The notes under the pieces were generated by a model. The model did not search any database. It saw nothing but the letters and a program-made list of their open reading frames with translations, and had not been told where the DNA came from. From positions 687,001 through 751,000 of the forward strand of contig NZ_CP154874.1 in NCBI RefSeq assembly GCF_041729615.1: a stretch of DNA of 64,000 nt, given 5' to 3'. A program made the translations under genes and the position numbers. Source of the stretch: Pseudomonas alcaligenes (GTDB taxonomy: Bacteria; Pseudomonadota; Gammaproteobacteria; Pseudomonadales; Pseudomonadaceae). Below, piece after piece: positions 15,658 to 25,217 of this stretch; the stretch's first letter is position 1, and each line of letters begins with the position of its first letter.

Positions 15658-16458
15658 TCACTGCTGTTGTTGCGTCTGCATCAACGCCGCAACATTCACC
15701 CGCGCATGCATCTGCTCACCGCCACCCCCGCGCCGCATCCCGCGCACCGGACAGGCATCCAGATAATCCAGCCCCACCGCCAGCTTCAGATGCCGCTCCG
15801 GCCGCGAAAGCTGGTTGGTCACATCGAAGCTGTACCAGGCATCGCCCAGCCAGGCCTCGGCCCAGGCGTGGCTGGCCAGGTGGCCGCCGTCCTCGGTGTA
15901 TAGGTAGCCGGACACATAGCGCGACGGCACGCCCAGGCTGCGCGCGCAGGCCAGGAAGGCATGGGTATGGTCCTGGCACACTCCGGCGCGGCCGGCGAAG
16001 GCCTCGGCGGCGGTGCTGTCCACCCGGGTGGCGCCCGGGGTGTAGGGCATCTGCGCGTGCAGACCGTGCATCAGGCCGATCAGGCCGTCGCGGTCGTTGC
16101 GCCCGGCACTGCTGGTGCGGGCGAAATCGCGCAGGGCGTCGTCGGCCTGGGTCAGGCGGGTGCTGCGCAGGTACGGCAGCGGCGAGCGGGTGTCGCGCTC
16201 AGACTCGCAGTGCGGGTCTATGTCCACCTGGCCGCGCGCGCCGATCACCAGCGCCTCGTGCGGCTCGTCGAGAGTCAGCACATGCAGGATGTTGCCGTAG
16301 GGGTCGCGCTGCGCGCGTACCGGCCGCGGCAGGTCGAGCTGCCAGCTGATCACCCGCTGGCGCGCGCTCTCCTGTGGGGTCAGGCGCAGGTACTGGATGC
16401 TCGCGCGCACCTGGTCGTCGTAGTGGTAGGTGGTGTCGTGGCGGATCGAGAGTCTCAT
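15658..16458 (-). CDS. Transglutaminase-like cysteine protease family protein
   Basis: A 266-residue protein: an N-terminal bacterial transglutaminase-like domain (MRLSIRHDTTYHYDD) followed by the transglutaminase core with Cys161 (GVCQDHTHAFLACARSLGVPSRYVSGYL), His197 (SHAWAEAW) and Asp212 (FDVTN), so the catalytic triad is complete. It likely acts as a peptidase or amidase on a peptide product. The start ATG overlaps the stop of the alpha-E gene (ATGA). The order ATP-grasp, alpha-E, transglutaminase is a recurrent bacterial cassette thought to make and process a short peptide; the product is unknown. Confidence 0.88.
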   Translation of the reverse strand: MRLSIRHDTTYHYDDQVRASIQYLRLTPQESARQRVISWQLDLPRPVRAQRDPYGNILHVLTLDEPHEALVIGARGQVDIDPHCESERDTRSPLPYLRSTRLTQADDALRDFARTSSAGRNDRDGLIGLMHGLHAQMPYTPGATRVDSTAAEAFAGRAGVCQDHTHAFLACARSLGVPSRYVSGYLYTEDGGHLASHAWAEAWLGDAWYSFDVTNQLSRPERHLKLAVGLDYLDACPVRGMRRGGGGEQMHARVNVAALMQTQQQQ

Positions 16459-17405
16459 ACGACCTCCAGATAGGACGTGTGGATGGCGCTGCCCAGTTGA
16501 CGGACGAGCAGGATGAAATCGGTGAGCCAGGTGTGCAGGCCCTCGTCGAGGACCTCGTCGATGCTGGTGTAGCGCAGGCGCGCGTCCAGTTCGGCGGCCA
16601 GGCGCTGGGCCGGGCGGCCGTTTTCGCCGGGCAGGCCGGCGAGCATCAGGTTGAGTTCTTCCATGCAGGCGCGCAGCGAGCGCGGCACTTCGGGGCGCAG
16701 CAGCAGCAGTTCGGCGATCTTGCGGGTGCGCGGCGAGCCGCGGTAGATCTCGGTGAAGGACTCGAAGGACGACAGTGCGCGCAGCAGTGCGCTCCACTCG
16801 TAGTAGCCGCGTGCCGAGGTGTCGCTGACTTCGTCGGCGGCCTCGCCGAGCATCTCGTAGCGGGCATCGAGCAGGCGCAGGGTGTTGTCGGCGCGCTCGA
16901 TGAAGGTGCCCAGGCGGATGAAGCGGTAGGCCTCACCGCGCATGATGGTGCCGAAGGTGGCGCCACGGAACAGGTGCGAGCGCTCCTTGACCCACTCGCA
17001 GAAGCGGCTGATGCCGTAGCGCCCCAGGCCTTCGGCGGCGATGCCGCGCATCTCCAGCCAGGTGGCGTTGATGTTCTCCCACATGTCGGCGGTGATCCGC
17101 CCGCGCACGGCGTGGGCGTTGGCGCGCGCGGCCTGCAGGCAGCAGTAGAGACTGGCCGGGTTTTCCGCATCGAGGGCGAAGAAGTGCAGCATGCGCTCGG
17201 CGTGCAGCTGGCCGTGGCGGGTCAGGTAGTCGTCCAGGGTGCCGGTGATCAGCAGCGGCAGGGCCAGTTCGTCGAGGCCGTCGCCACAGCCGTCGTGCGG
17301 CATCAGCGACAGCGAATAGCTGACGTCGAGCATGCGCGCGAGGTTCTCGGCGCGCTCCAGGTAGCGCGACATCCAGTACAGGTCGGAGGCAGTTCTCGAA
17401 AGCAT
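16455..17405 (-). CDS. Alpha-E domain protein (DUF403)
   Basis: A 316-residue all-helical protein beginning MLSRTASDLYWMSRYLERAENLARML, the signature of the alpha-E family. No catalytic motif is known. It sits between the circularly permuted ATP-grasp gene (2 bp upstream) and the transglutaminase gene (4-bp overlap), and family members are almost always found in this setting, so it is expected to work with them, perhaps as a scaffold for the peptide-bond-forming reaction. The start is set by ATG at 17405. Confidence 0.9.
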   Translation of the reverse strand: MLSRTASDLYWMSRYLERAENLARMLDVSYSLSLMPHDGCGDGLDELALPLLITGTLDDYLTRHGQLHAERMLHFFALDAENPASLYCCLQAARANAHAVRGRITADMWENINATWLEMRGIAAEGLGRYGISRFCEWVKERSHLFRGATFGTIMRGEAYRFIRLGTFIERADNTLRLLDARYEMLGEAADEVSDTSARGYYEWSALLRALSSFESFTEIYRGSPRTRKIAELLLLRPEVPRSLRACMEELNLMLAGLPGENGRPAQRLAAELDARLRYTSIDEVLDEGLHTWLTDFILLVRQLGSAIHTSYLEVV

Positions 17406-17407
17406 GA

Positions 17408-18817
17408 TCAGTCCTCCACCACCCAGGTGTCCTTGGTCCCGCCGCCCTGAGACGAGTTGACCACCAGCGAGCCCTCGCGCAGCGCCACGCGGGTCAGACC
17501 GCCGGGCACCAGGCGGGTTTCGCGACCGGACAGGACGAACGGGCGCAGGTCGATATGGCGCGGCGCCACGCCGCTCTCGACGAAGGTCGGGCAGGTCGAC
17601 AGGCTCAGGGTGGGCTGGGCGATATAGGCCGCCGGGTTGGCCTTGAGGCGCTCGCGGAACAGCTCGATCTCGGCCTTGGTGGCAGCCGGGCCGACCAGCA
17701 TGCCGTAGCCGCCGGAGCCCTGGGTTTCCTTGACCACCAGCTCGGGCAGGTGGGCCAGCACGTGGGACAGTTCCTCGGGCTTGCGGCACTGCCAGGTGGG
17801 CACGTTCTTGAGGATCGGCTCCTCGTCCAGGTAGAAGCGGATCATGTCGCCGACATAGGGGTAGATCGACTTGTCGTCCGCCACCCCGGTGCCCACCGCA
17901 TTGGCCAGCACCACGTTGCCGCTGCGGTAGGCGGCCAGCAGGCCGGGCACGCCGAGCATGGAGTCGGGGTTGAAGGCCAGCGGGTCGAGGAAGGCGTCGT
18001 CCAGGCGACGGTAGATCACGTCCACCGGCTGCGGGCCGGCGGTGGTGCGCATGAACACGCGGTCGTCGCGGACGAACAGGTCGGCGCCCTCGACCAGCTC
18101 CACGCCCATCTCGCGGGCGAGGAAGGCGTGCTCGAAATAGGCGCTGTTGAAGCGGCCCGGGGTAAGCACCACCACGGATGGGTTGTCGATCGGGCTGGAG
18201 CTCTTCAGGGTGTCCAGCAGCAGGCTCGGGTAGTGGTCGATGGGCGCCACCCGCTGCTGGGCGAACAGCTCGGGGAACAGGCGCATCATCATCTTGCGGT
18301 CTTCCAGCATGTAGCTGACGCCGCTGGGCGTGCGCAGGTTGTCCTCCAGCACGTAGAAGCTGCCGTCGCCGTCGCGCACCAGGTCGACGCCGGCGATATG
18401 GGCGTAGATGTCGCGGTGCAGGTCGAGGCCCTGCATGGCCAGCTGGTAGCCCTCGTTGGCCAGCACCTGCTCGGCCGGGATGATGCCGGCCTTGAGGATG
18501 CGCTGGTCATGGTAGAGGTCGGCGAGGAACAGGTTCAGCGCCTGCACGCGCTGGATGCAGCCGCTCTCGACGATGCGCCACTCGCTGGCGGGGATGCTGC
18601 GCGGGATGGTGTCGAAGGGGATCAGGCGCTCGGTGCCCTGTTCGTCGCCGTAGAGGGTGAAGGTGATGCCGGCGCGGTGGAACAGCAGGTCGGCTTCGCG
18701 GCGGCGCTGGGCCTGCACTTCGGCGGGCGTGTCGGCCAGCCAGCGGGCAAACTCCCGGTAGTGCGGGCGGACTGCGCCGCTCGCGTCGTACATCTCGTCA
18801 TAAAAGGTGCGGGCCAT
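17408..18817 (-). CDS. Circularly permuted ATP-grasp type 2 protein
   Basis: A 469-residue protein of the DUF404/DUF407 type: a permuted ATP-grasp ligase. Nucleotide-binding and catalytic segments are visible in the family order: DGDGSFYVLEDNLRTPSG, VVLTPGRFN, VVKETQGSGGYGM and NSSQGGGTKDTWVVED at the C terminus. Such enzymes couple ATP hydrolysis to amide-bond formation. The start ATG at 18817 has AAGGAG 7 nt upstream. It is the first gene of the three-gene operon and shows normal host codon use. Confidence 0.92.
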   Translation of the reverse strand: MARTFYDEMYDASGAVRPHYREFARWLADTPAEVQAQRRREADLLFHRAGITFTLYGDEQGTERLIPFDTIPRSIPASEWRIVESGCIQRVQALNLFLADLYHDQRILKAGIIPAEQVLANEGYQLAMQGLDLHRDIYAHIAGVDLVRDGDGSFYVLEDNLRTPSGVSYMLEDRKMMMRLFPELFAQQRVAPIDHYPSLLLDTLKSSSPIDNPSVVVLTPGRFNSAYFEHAFLAREMGVELVEGADLFVRDDRVFMRTTAGPQPVDVIYRRLDDAFLDPLAFNPDSMLGVPGLLAAYRSGNVVLANAVGTGVADDKSIYPYVGDMIRFYLDEEPILKNVPTWQCRKPEELSHVLAHLPELVVKETQGSGGYGMLVGPAATKAEIELFRERLKANPAAYIAQPTLSLSTCPTFVESGVAPRHIDLRPFVLSGRETRLVPGGLTRVALREGSLVVNSSQGGGTKDTWVVED

Positions 18818-19248
18818 GCCGTACTCCTTGTCACCCGGACAGGAGTGCCATCGCAAGGCCCGTGCCACGAAATTTATCGTTCTATTTCAATAACCTGTAT
18901 GACAACCCCGAGATCCTCGCACCAATTCAGGGCAATATCGGGCGCCGCGCCGGCGGCCGCGCCCCAGGCCGTGGCAGCCTCTCTATGGGGTGCATAGGCA
19001 GCTTCGATTTCCCCTGCCGGCGGCGGCTGGGCAGACTGCACGGCATCGAACGGCGGCTGCATCAGGCCCGCCGCTTCGCAGATCGGCGCTCCCCTTCTGC
19101 CGATCGCTCCTGCTCGAGCGGCCTTTTTTATGGCTGACTGAAAGTGCTAGCCCGGATGCAATCCGGGAAGCAGGCAGCGCCCTCCCCGGATTGCACCCGG
19201 GCTACGCCGCAGAATCCGTGTAGGAAAAATGCGCCACGCCGGGACAGA
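18818..19248. other. Gap upstream of the ATP-grasp operon
   Basis: About 430 bp with no supported gene. On the plus strand, CGCTC/GAGCG around 19108-19123 is followed by a six-T run, a weak terminator-like structure. A larger hairpin-forming repeat follows at 19148-19204. The minus strand near 18830-18900 should hold the ATP-grasp operon promoter, but no convincing -35/-10 pair stands out. Confidence 0.4.
19148..19204. repeat. Long imperfect hairpin, REP-like
   Basis: The 20-base arms at 19148-19167 and 19185-19204 (core TAGCCCGG, then GCAATCCGGG) are complementary at 19 of 20 positions around a 17-nt loop. It lies 45 bp after the amidotransferase stop on the opposite strand and resembles the CCCGGATTGCA-type repeats seen in many proteobacterial intergenic regions. 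It could also stabilise or end the amidotransferase transcript. Confidence 0.7.
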
Positions 19249-19974
19249 TCAGACAGCCCGGGCCAACGCCGGCTCGCCGAAGGCCAGGTGCAGCCAGTGC
19301 TGGTAGAAGCCCTCCGCCACCCGGTTGAGGGCGCTGACCCGGCTCGGCAGGTCGGCCAGCATCTGGCGCAGGCCCTGCTGGCTGGCCTGGGTCTCGTCGA
19401 GCAGGTGCGACCAGTCGCGCAGCCAGTTCTCCACCACCTCCACCGTCACTTCGGGATGGCCCTGCAGGGCCAGCACCTTGTCGCCCCAGGCGAAGCCCTG
19501 GTTCGGGCACCAGGGGCTGGACAGCAGCCACTCGGCGCCAGGCGGCAGCTCGAAGGTGTCGCTGTGCCACTGGTACACGGGAAATTCGCGCGGCAGGTGC
19601 GCCAGCCAGGGGTTGCCGTTGTCGCGCCGCACCAGCGGCTGCCAGCCCACTTCGGTGTAGGGCATGCGGTGCACGGCCGCGCCGAGGGCCTTGGCGATCA
19701 GCTGGCCGCCCAGGCAGTGGCCGATCAGGGGAATGTCACGCTGGATGAAGTGGCGCAATGCGTCGATTTCCGCCCTGATCCAGGGCAGGTCGTCGTTCAC
19801 GCTCATGGGGCCGCCCATCACCGCCACCGCACGGGGACGGTCGAGGTCGACGCGCGCCAGCTCGCCGAGATCGGCGCGCAGCACGGTGAAATCGAGTTGC
19901 TGGGCCTGCAGGACGCTGGCCAGGTGACCCGGGGGACAATAATCGACGTGGGTCAGAATCAGGATGTCGGTCAT
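19249..19974 (-). CDS. Class I glutamine amidotransferase (GMP synthase-like)
   Basis: A 241-residue stand-alone GATase1 protein with Cys87 in GHCLGGQLIA and His173/Glu175 in QGHPEVT, a complete triad. It differs from the amidotransferase at 5883-6614 mainly in the N terminus and the nucleophile motif, so the window has two paralogues. The start ATG at 19974 has GGAG 9 nt upstream. It lies between the ATP-grasp operon and the glutamate dehydrogenase gene without obvious linkage to either, though all three concern glutamine, glutamate or amide chemistry. Confidence 0.87.
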   Translation of the reverse strand: MTDILILTHVDYCPPGHLASVLQAQQLDFTVLRADLGELARVDLDRPRAVAVMGGPMSVNDDLPWIRAEIDALRHFIQRDIPLIGHCLGGQLIAKALGAAVHRMPYTEVGWQPLVRRDNGNPWLAHLPREFPVYQWHSDTFELPPGAEWLLSSPWCPNQGFAWGDKVLALQGHPEVTVEVVENWLRDWSHLLDETQASQQGLRQMLADLPSRVSALNRVAEGFYQHWLHLAFGEPALARAV

Positions 19975-20127
19975 GACTGCTCTCCGCTGTCCGCTTGCCA
20001 ACGCAAGGCCCGTGCCGAAACACGGACCCGCACCGGTCTGACGGACTTTTTATTTGCGAGCAGGCTAACCGAGGCCGGCATCGCCGGCTAGTGGCCCGCA
20101 CGGCGAATGCCTGCGGGCCGCGCCGGG

Positions 20128-23100
20128 TCAGGGAATGCACACCCCCTGCTTGTCGCTCTGCGCCAGGTCCATCAGCTCGCGGTTGGCCACGGCGTACATG
20201 GCGTAGTCGGTGCCGGTGGCCGCGCGCAGTTCGGCGAGCATGGCCAGCCAGCGCTGCACCAGCGGCCTGTGCTGTTCCAGCCAGAAGGCCACCCGCTGCT
20301 CGATGTCCTTGGGCCCCTCGGCCATCTGCAGCACGGCGATGGTGATGGCGCGCTGCTGCCAGTCCAGGTCGTCGCGGAACGCCTCGCGGGCCAGGGCCTG
20401 CCAGTTGTTCTCCACCGGTAGGCCGGTGACCTGCTGCAGGTACCAGGACAGCTCCAGCGCGCCGCCCACCGCGAAGTAGGCGGTGGCCACGTCCGCCGCC
20501 GGCTGGCCGGTGACGTCGGCGGCCTCGATGATCGGCAACAGGGTGTACAGGTGGCTGGTGCCGGCGACCACGCGGGCCAGCTCCTCCGGCGCGCCGGCCT
20601 CGACGAAGCTCTGGTAGCGCGCCAGCCACTGTTCGCGGGCCGGGCCTTCGAGCAGCTCGTCCAGGCGCCCGGCCAGCTCGGCCACGCGCGGGGCGAAGTG
20701 GCCGACGTCGCGGGCGGCGTCCAGGTCCTCGCGGCGGCTGCGCAGGAACCAGCGGGTGGCGCGGCGGCCCAGGCGCATCAGCTCGTCCATCAGCTGCAGC
20801 TGCAGTTCGGCCGGCACCTTGTAGTCCAGCGCCTCGATCTGCTTCCACCAGTGCGGCAGGCGGAACACGTCGCGCACGATGACGTAGGCGCCGGCGACGT
20901 TGGCCGCGCTCATGCCGGTGGACTCCTTCAGGCGCTGCACGAAGGTGATGCCCATGTGGTTGACCAGGTCGTTGGCGATCTGCGTGCTGACGATCTCGCG
21001 CTTGAGGCGGTGACGGCGCATGGCCTCGCCGAACTTCTGCGTCAGGCGCGCCGGGAAGGCGGTCTGCATCTCGCGGGCCAGGTAGTCGTCGTCCGGCACC
21101 AGGGATTTCAGCAGCGCTTCCTTGAGGTCGATCTTGCTGTAGGAGATCAGCACCGACAGCTCCGGCCGGGTCAGGCCGCGGCCGTTGGCGGCGCGCTCGT
21201 TGAGCTCGTCGTCGCTGGGCAGGAACTCCAGGGCGCGGTCCAGCTTGCCGGCCGCCTCCAGCGCCGCCATCAGGCGCTTGTACTCCGGCAGGCGCTCGCG
21301 GGCGCGGCGCTCGGCCAGGGACAGGGCCTGGGTCTGCTTGTAGTTGTTGCCCAGCACCAGGTTGCCGACGTCGTCGGTCATCTCGGCCAGCAGCTTGTTG
21401 CGCTGCTTGCCGGTCATGTCGCCGGCGCCGACGATCTCGCCCAGGAGGATCTTGATGTTGACCTCGTGGTCGGAGCAGTCCACGCCGCCGGCGTTGTCGA
21501 TGAAGTCGGTGTTGCTGGCGCCGCCATTGAGGCCGAACTCGACGCGGCCGAGCTGGGTCATGCCGAGGTTGCCGCCCTCGCCCACCACCTTGGCGCGCAG
21601 TTCGTTGCCGTTGACGCGCAGGCCGTCGTTGGCCTTGTCGCCGACGTCGGCATGGCTCTCCTTGCTCGACTTGACGTAGGTGCCGATGCCGCCGTTCCAC
21701 AGCAGGTCGACCGGCGCCTTGAGCAGAGCGTTGATCAGCTCGGTGGGCGCCAGCTTGTCGGCCTGGATGTCGAAGCGCGCCTTCATCTGCGGGGTGATGG
21801 CGATGCTCTTGGCGCTGCGCAGGAAGATGCCGCCGCCCTCGGAGATCAGCTTGGCGTCGTAGTCGGCCCAGGACGAGCGCGGCAGGTCGAACATGCGCTT
21901 GCGCTCGACGAAGCTCTTGGCCGGGTCCGGATTGGGGTCGATGAAGATGTGCATGTGGTTGAACGCAGCCACCATCTGCAGCTTGTCCGACAGCAGCAGG
22001 CCGTTGCCGAACACGTCGCCGGCCATGTCGCCGATGCCGATGACGGTGATGCTGTCCTTCTGCACGTCGATGCCGCGCTCGCGGAAGTGGCGCTGCACGC
22101 TGACCCAGCCGCCCTTGGCGGTGATGCCCATGCCTTTGTGGTCGTAGCCGGCCGAGCCGCCGGAGGCGAAGGCGTCACCCAGCCAGAAGCCATAGTCCAG
22201 GGCGATGCCGTTGGCGATGTCGGAGAAGGTCGCGGTGCCCTTGTCCGCCGCCACCACCAGGTAGGGGTCGTCCGGATCGTGGCGCACCACGCCTTCCGGC
22301 GGCACCACCTTGCCGTCCTTGAGGTTGTCGGTGATGTCCAGCAGGCCGCTGATGAAGATGCGGTAGCAGGCGATGCCCTCGGCCAGCACCTCGTCGCGGT
22401 TGCCGCCGAGCGGCAGCTTGCGCGGCACGAAGCCGCCCTTGGCGCCCATCGGCACGATCACCGCGTTCTTCACCTGCTGCGCCTTGACCAGGCCGAGCAC
22501 CTCGGTGCGGAAGTCCTCCTCGCGGTCGGACCAGCGCAGGCCGCCGCGGGCCACGTCGCCGAAGCGCAGGTGCACGCCCTCGACGCGCGGGCAGTAGACG
22601 AAGATCTCGAACTTCGGCACCGGCCGCGGGATCTCCGGGATCAGCCGCGGGCTGAGCTTGAAGCTGAAGTAGTGCTTGGGCTGGCCGTCGGCACCGTTCT
22701 GGAAGAAGTTGGTGCGCAGGGTGGCCTTGATCAGGTCCAGGTAGCGCCGCAGGATGCGGTCCTCGTTGAGCACCGCGACGTTGTCCAGGGCGGCGAGGAT
22801 GGCCTGCTCGAGCTTCTGCTGCTTGTCCTCCAGGTCCTCGGCGGAGAGCTTGCGCGCCAGGTAGAAGCGGGTGCGGAACAGACGCACCAGCTCCTTGGCG
22901 ATATCGGCGTGGTTGACCAGGGTGGCGGCGATGTAGCCGAGGTCGAAGCCCAGGCGGATCTGCTTGAGGTAGCGCGCGTAGGCGCGCAGCAGCGCCACGT
23001 CGCGCCAGGGCATGGCGGCGGTCAGCACCAGGCGGTTGAAGCCGTCGTTCTCGGCCTCGCCGCTGACGATGTGGATGAAGGCGTCCTGCAGGGTCTCGTT

Positions 23101-24990
23101 GAGCTGCTGGATGTCGACGTCGACGCCTTCGGCGGTGGTGAAGGCGAAGTCGTGGATCCAGAACTCGCGGCCGTCGGCGCGGCGCAGCTTGTAGGGGAAC
23201 TCGCCGAGCACGCGCAGGCCGAGGTTCTCCAGGATCGGCAACACGTCGGACAGCGGCAGGGGCGTGTCGGCGTGGTAGAGCTTGCAGTGCAGCTCCTGCT
23301 CGCCCTGGGTCAGCGGCTGGTAGAAGCTCATCACCAGCGGGCGCTCGTCGGACAGGCTGAGCAGGTGCTGCATGTCGACCACCGCCGAGTGCGGGGCGAA
23401 GCGCTCGGTGTAGCCGGCCGGGAAGCCTTTCGGGAAATCGGCCAGGACGTTGGTGCCCTGGGCCTCGCCGAAGCTCTCGACGATCAGGCTGGCGTAGTCG
23501 TCCTTCCACGAACGGCAGGCCTGCACCACTTCCTTCTCCAGGCGCAGCGGGTCGATCTGCACGCGGTTCTTCGGGTCGACCTTGAGGATGAACTGCACGC
23601 GCGCCAGCACCGACTCGGAGAAGTAGGTCCAGAACTCGCAGTCGCTGGCCTGCAGGCGCTCCATCAGCACCTGCTGGATCTTCACCCGCGTCTCGGTGGA
23701 ATACACGTCACGCGGCACGTAGGCCAGGCAGTAGGCGAAGCGGCCGTAGGGGTCGCGGCGCAGGAACAGGCGCAGCTTGTTGCGCTCCTGGATCTGCACG
23801 ATGGCGATGGCGGTGTTGAACAGCTCGTCCACCGGGGTCTGGAACAGGTCGTCGCGCGGCAGCACTTCCAGCACCTGCTCCAGCTCCTTGCCCAGGTGCG
23901 CCTTGGGGTCGAAGCCGGAGCGGCGGCTGATCTCGTCGACCTTGCGGCGGATGTAGGGAATGCGCTTGACGCTCTCGGCGTACACCGACGAGGTGTACAG
24001 GCCCATGAAGCGGCATTCCTTGACCACCTTGCCCTTGGCGTCCAGCTCGCGGATCGAGACGAAGTCCGGGTAGGCCGGGCGGTGCACGCGGCTCGGCGTG
24101 GCGGCCTTGGCGAAGGACAGCAGCAGCGGCCCGCGCAGGTAGTCCACCGCCTCCTTCTCGATGTGCAGCTCGTCCTTCTTCAGGCCCACGCGCAGGCGCT
24201 TGGACAGGCCGAGCAGAGAAGACTCGTCGTACACCAGGTGGCCGCCGTCCTTCTCCTCGACCACGGTGAACTCCTCGTAGCCGAGGAAGGTGAAGTGGTT
24301 GTCCAGCAGCCAGGCGAGGAAGGTCTTGATCTCCTCCAGCTCGGCGCCATCGACCTTGAGCTTGGCCTTGTCCAGCCAGGCCAGCAGCTGCTCGGCGCGG
24401 GCCTTCATCGGCTGGAAGTCGGCGACCGCCAGGCGCACTTCCTCGAGCACCTCGTGCAGGGCCTTCTCCAGGGTGCGCAGCTCGCCGACGTTGGCGCAGC
24501 GGTCGATCTCCAGGTACATCAGCGCCTCGTGCTGCACGTCCTTGCCGCTGCTGCCCTTGGCCAGCAGCTGCTGCAGCTCGCCGCCCTTCTTGCGCTTCAC
24601 GCTGAACACGCTGTTCTGCAGGGTGTGGATGCTGTAGCCGCGACGGTTCAGCTCCATGCGCACCGAGTCGACCAGGAACGGCAGGTCGGCGTGCAGCACC
24701 TCCACCGCGGTGTGGGTGGACTGCCAGCCATGCTTCTCGTAATCCGGGTTGTACACCCGCACCACCGGCTTGGCGGCGTCGAAACGTTCGAGCAGGCGCC
24801 AGGACGACAGGGTGCAGCCGGCCAGGTCGCCGAGGCGGCGCTGGGTGAGTTCGTCGAGGGAGACGATGCCGAAGAACTGCTCGGCGAACAGGGCCACTTG
24901 TGGCAGGACCTGCTCGCTGACGTGCTGGGCCAGCGCCGCTTGCAGTTGATGCTGGAAGTCGGTCTTGCTGGCAGCAGTGAAGAACGCCAT
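20128..24990 (-). CDS. gdhB: NAD-specific glutamate dehydrogenase, large type (GDH-180 class)
   Basis: Very large catabolic enzyme (1620 residues) oxidising glutamate to 2-oxoglutarate and ammonia with NAD+. The N-terminal ~700 residues hold regulatory ACT-like regions, and the catalytic part follows, with VIVPMGAKGGFV (active-site Lys), YFSFKLSPRLIPEIPRP just before it, and GNGLLLSDKLQMVAAFNHMHIFIDPNPD further on. Length and domain order match the GDH-180 class of pseudomonads, which use it for arginine and glutamate breakdown. The ATG at 24990 has GGAG 8 nt upstream. No interruption or frameshift was noted. It is transcribed alone. The long open frame on the opposite strand is a codon-bias artefact. 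Confidence 0.96.
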   Translation of the reverse strand: MAFFTAASKTDFQHQLQAALAQHVSEQVLPQVALFAEQFFGIVSLDELTQRRLGDLAGCTLSSWRLLERFDAAKPVVRVYNPDYEKHGWQSTHTAVEVLHADLPFLVDSVRMELNRRGYSIHTLQNSVFSVKRKKGGELQQLLAKGSSGKDVQHEALMYLEIDRCANVGELRTLEKALHEVLEEVRLAVADFQPMKARAEQLLAWLDKAKLKVDGAELEEIKTFLAWLLDNHFTFLGYEEFTVVEEKDGGHLVYDESSLLGLSKRLRVGLKKDELHIEKEAVDYLRGPLLLSFAKAATPSRVHRPAYPDFVSIRELDAKGKVVKECRFMGLYTSSVYAESVKRIPYIRRKVDEISRRSGFDPKAHLGKELEQVLEVLPRDDLFQTPVDELFNTAIAIVQIQERNKLRLFLRRDPYGRFAYCLAYVPRDVYSTETRVKIQQVLMERLQASDCEFWTYFSESVLARVQFILKVDPKNRVQIDPLRLEKEVVQACRSWKDDYASLIVESFGEAQGTNVLADFPKGFPAGYTERFAPHSAVVDMQHLLSLSDERPLVMSFYQPLTQGEQELHCKLYHADTPLPLSDVLPILENLGLRVLGEFPYKLRRADGREFWIHDFAFTTAEGVDVDIQQLNETLQDAFIHIVSGEAENDGFNRLVLTAAMPWRDVALLRAYARYLKQIRLGFDLGYIAATLVNHADIAKELVRLFRTRFYLARKLSAEDLEDKQQKLEQAILAALDNVAVLNEDRILRRYLDLIKATLRTNFFQNGADGQPKHYFSFKLSPRLIPEIPRPVPKFEIFVYCPRVEGVHLRFGDVARGGLRWSDREEDFRTEVLGLVKAQQVKNAVIVPMGAKGGFVPRKLPLGGNRDEVLAEGIACYRIFISGLLDITDNLKDGKVVPPEGVVRHDPDDPYLVVAADKGTATFSDIANGIALDYGFWLGDAFASGGSAGYDHKGMGITAKGGWVSVQRHFRERGIDVQKDSITVIGIGDMAGDVFGNGLLLSDKLQMVAAFNHMHIFIDPNPDPAKSFVERKRMFDLPRSSWADYDAKLISEGGGIFLRSAKSIAITPQMKARFDIQADKLAPTELINALLKAPVDLLWNGGIGTYVKSSKESHADVGDKANDGLRVNGNELRAKVVGEGGNLGMTQLGRVEFGLNGGASNTDFIDNAGGVDCSDHEVNIKILLGEIVGAGDMTGKQRNKLLAEMTDDVGNLVLGNNYKQTQALSLAERRARERLPEYKRLMAALEAAGKLDRALEFLPSDDELNERAANGRGLTRPELSVLISYSKIDLKEALLKSLVPDDDYLAREMQTAFPARLTQKFGEAMRRHRLKREIVSTQIANDLVNHMGITFVQRLKESTGMSAANVAGAYVIVRDVFRLPHWWKQIEALDYKVPAELQLQLMDELMRLGRRATRWFLRSRREDLDAARDVGHFAPRVAELAGRLDELLEGPAREQWLARYQSFVEAGAPEELARVVAGTSHLYTLLPIIEAADVTGQPAADVATAYFAVGGALELSWYLQQVTGLPVENNWQALAREAFRDDLDWQQRAITIAVLQMAEGPKDIEQRVAFWLEQHRPLVQRWLAMLAELRAATGTDYAMYAVANRELMDLAQSDKQGVCIP

Positions 24991-25217
24991 GGTGATGCTC
25001 CGCTGGTGTTGTTATTCGTGTATGGGCGCGCGGCGCCGGGATTCCATGCAGTCTAGGCGATGGACTGGACTCGGCAGGCGCAGGGCGACCATGAGGTCAC
25101 GGCAAGCTTAGCGGCCGCCCATGGCAGCTGGATTGCGGCGGCGCGACATATTCGTTCATCGCCATGCAGGAGCATCCGCTGATAAGGTTCCGCTCTATGC
25201 AATCGGGAAGGGAAGCC
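24991..25217. other. Divergent intergenic region, gdhB and hypothetical gene
   Basis: Short divergent gap holding the gdhB promoter on one strand and that of the next gene on the other. No clear sigma-70 pair or operator stands out by eye. Confidence 0.3.

Noticed and set aside
18874..19062. A 62-codon minus-strand frame upstream of the ATP-grasp operon.
   Set aside because: No ribosome-binding site, and it would overlap the expected promoter region of the operon.
20551..25056. A 1501-codon open frame on the plus strand opposite the glutamate dehydrogenase gene.
   Set aside because: It is the mirror of a high-GC gene with strong codon bias; composition is Val/Gln/Ala/Leu/Asp/His-rich with no domain, and the opposite strand encodes a complete known enzyme.
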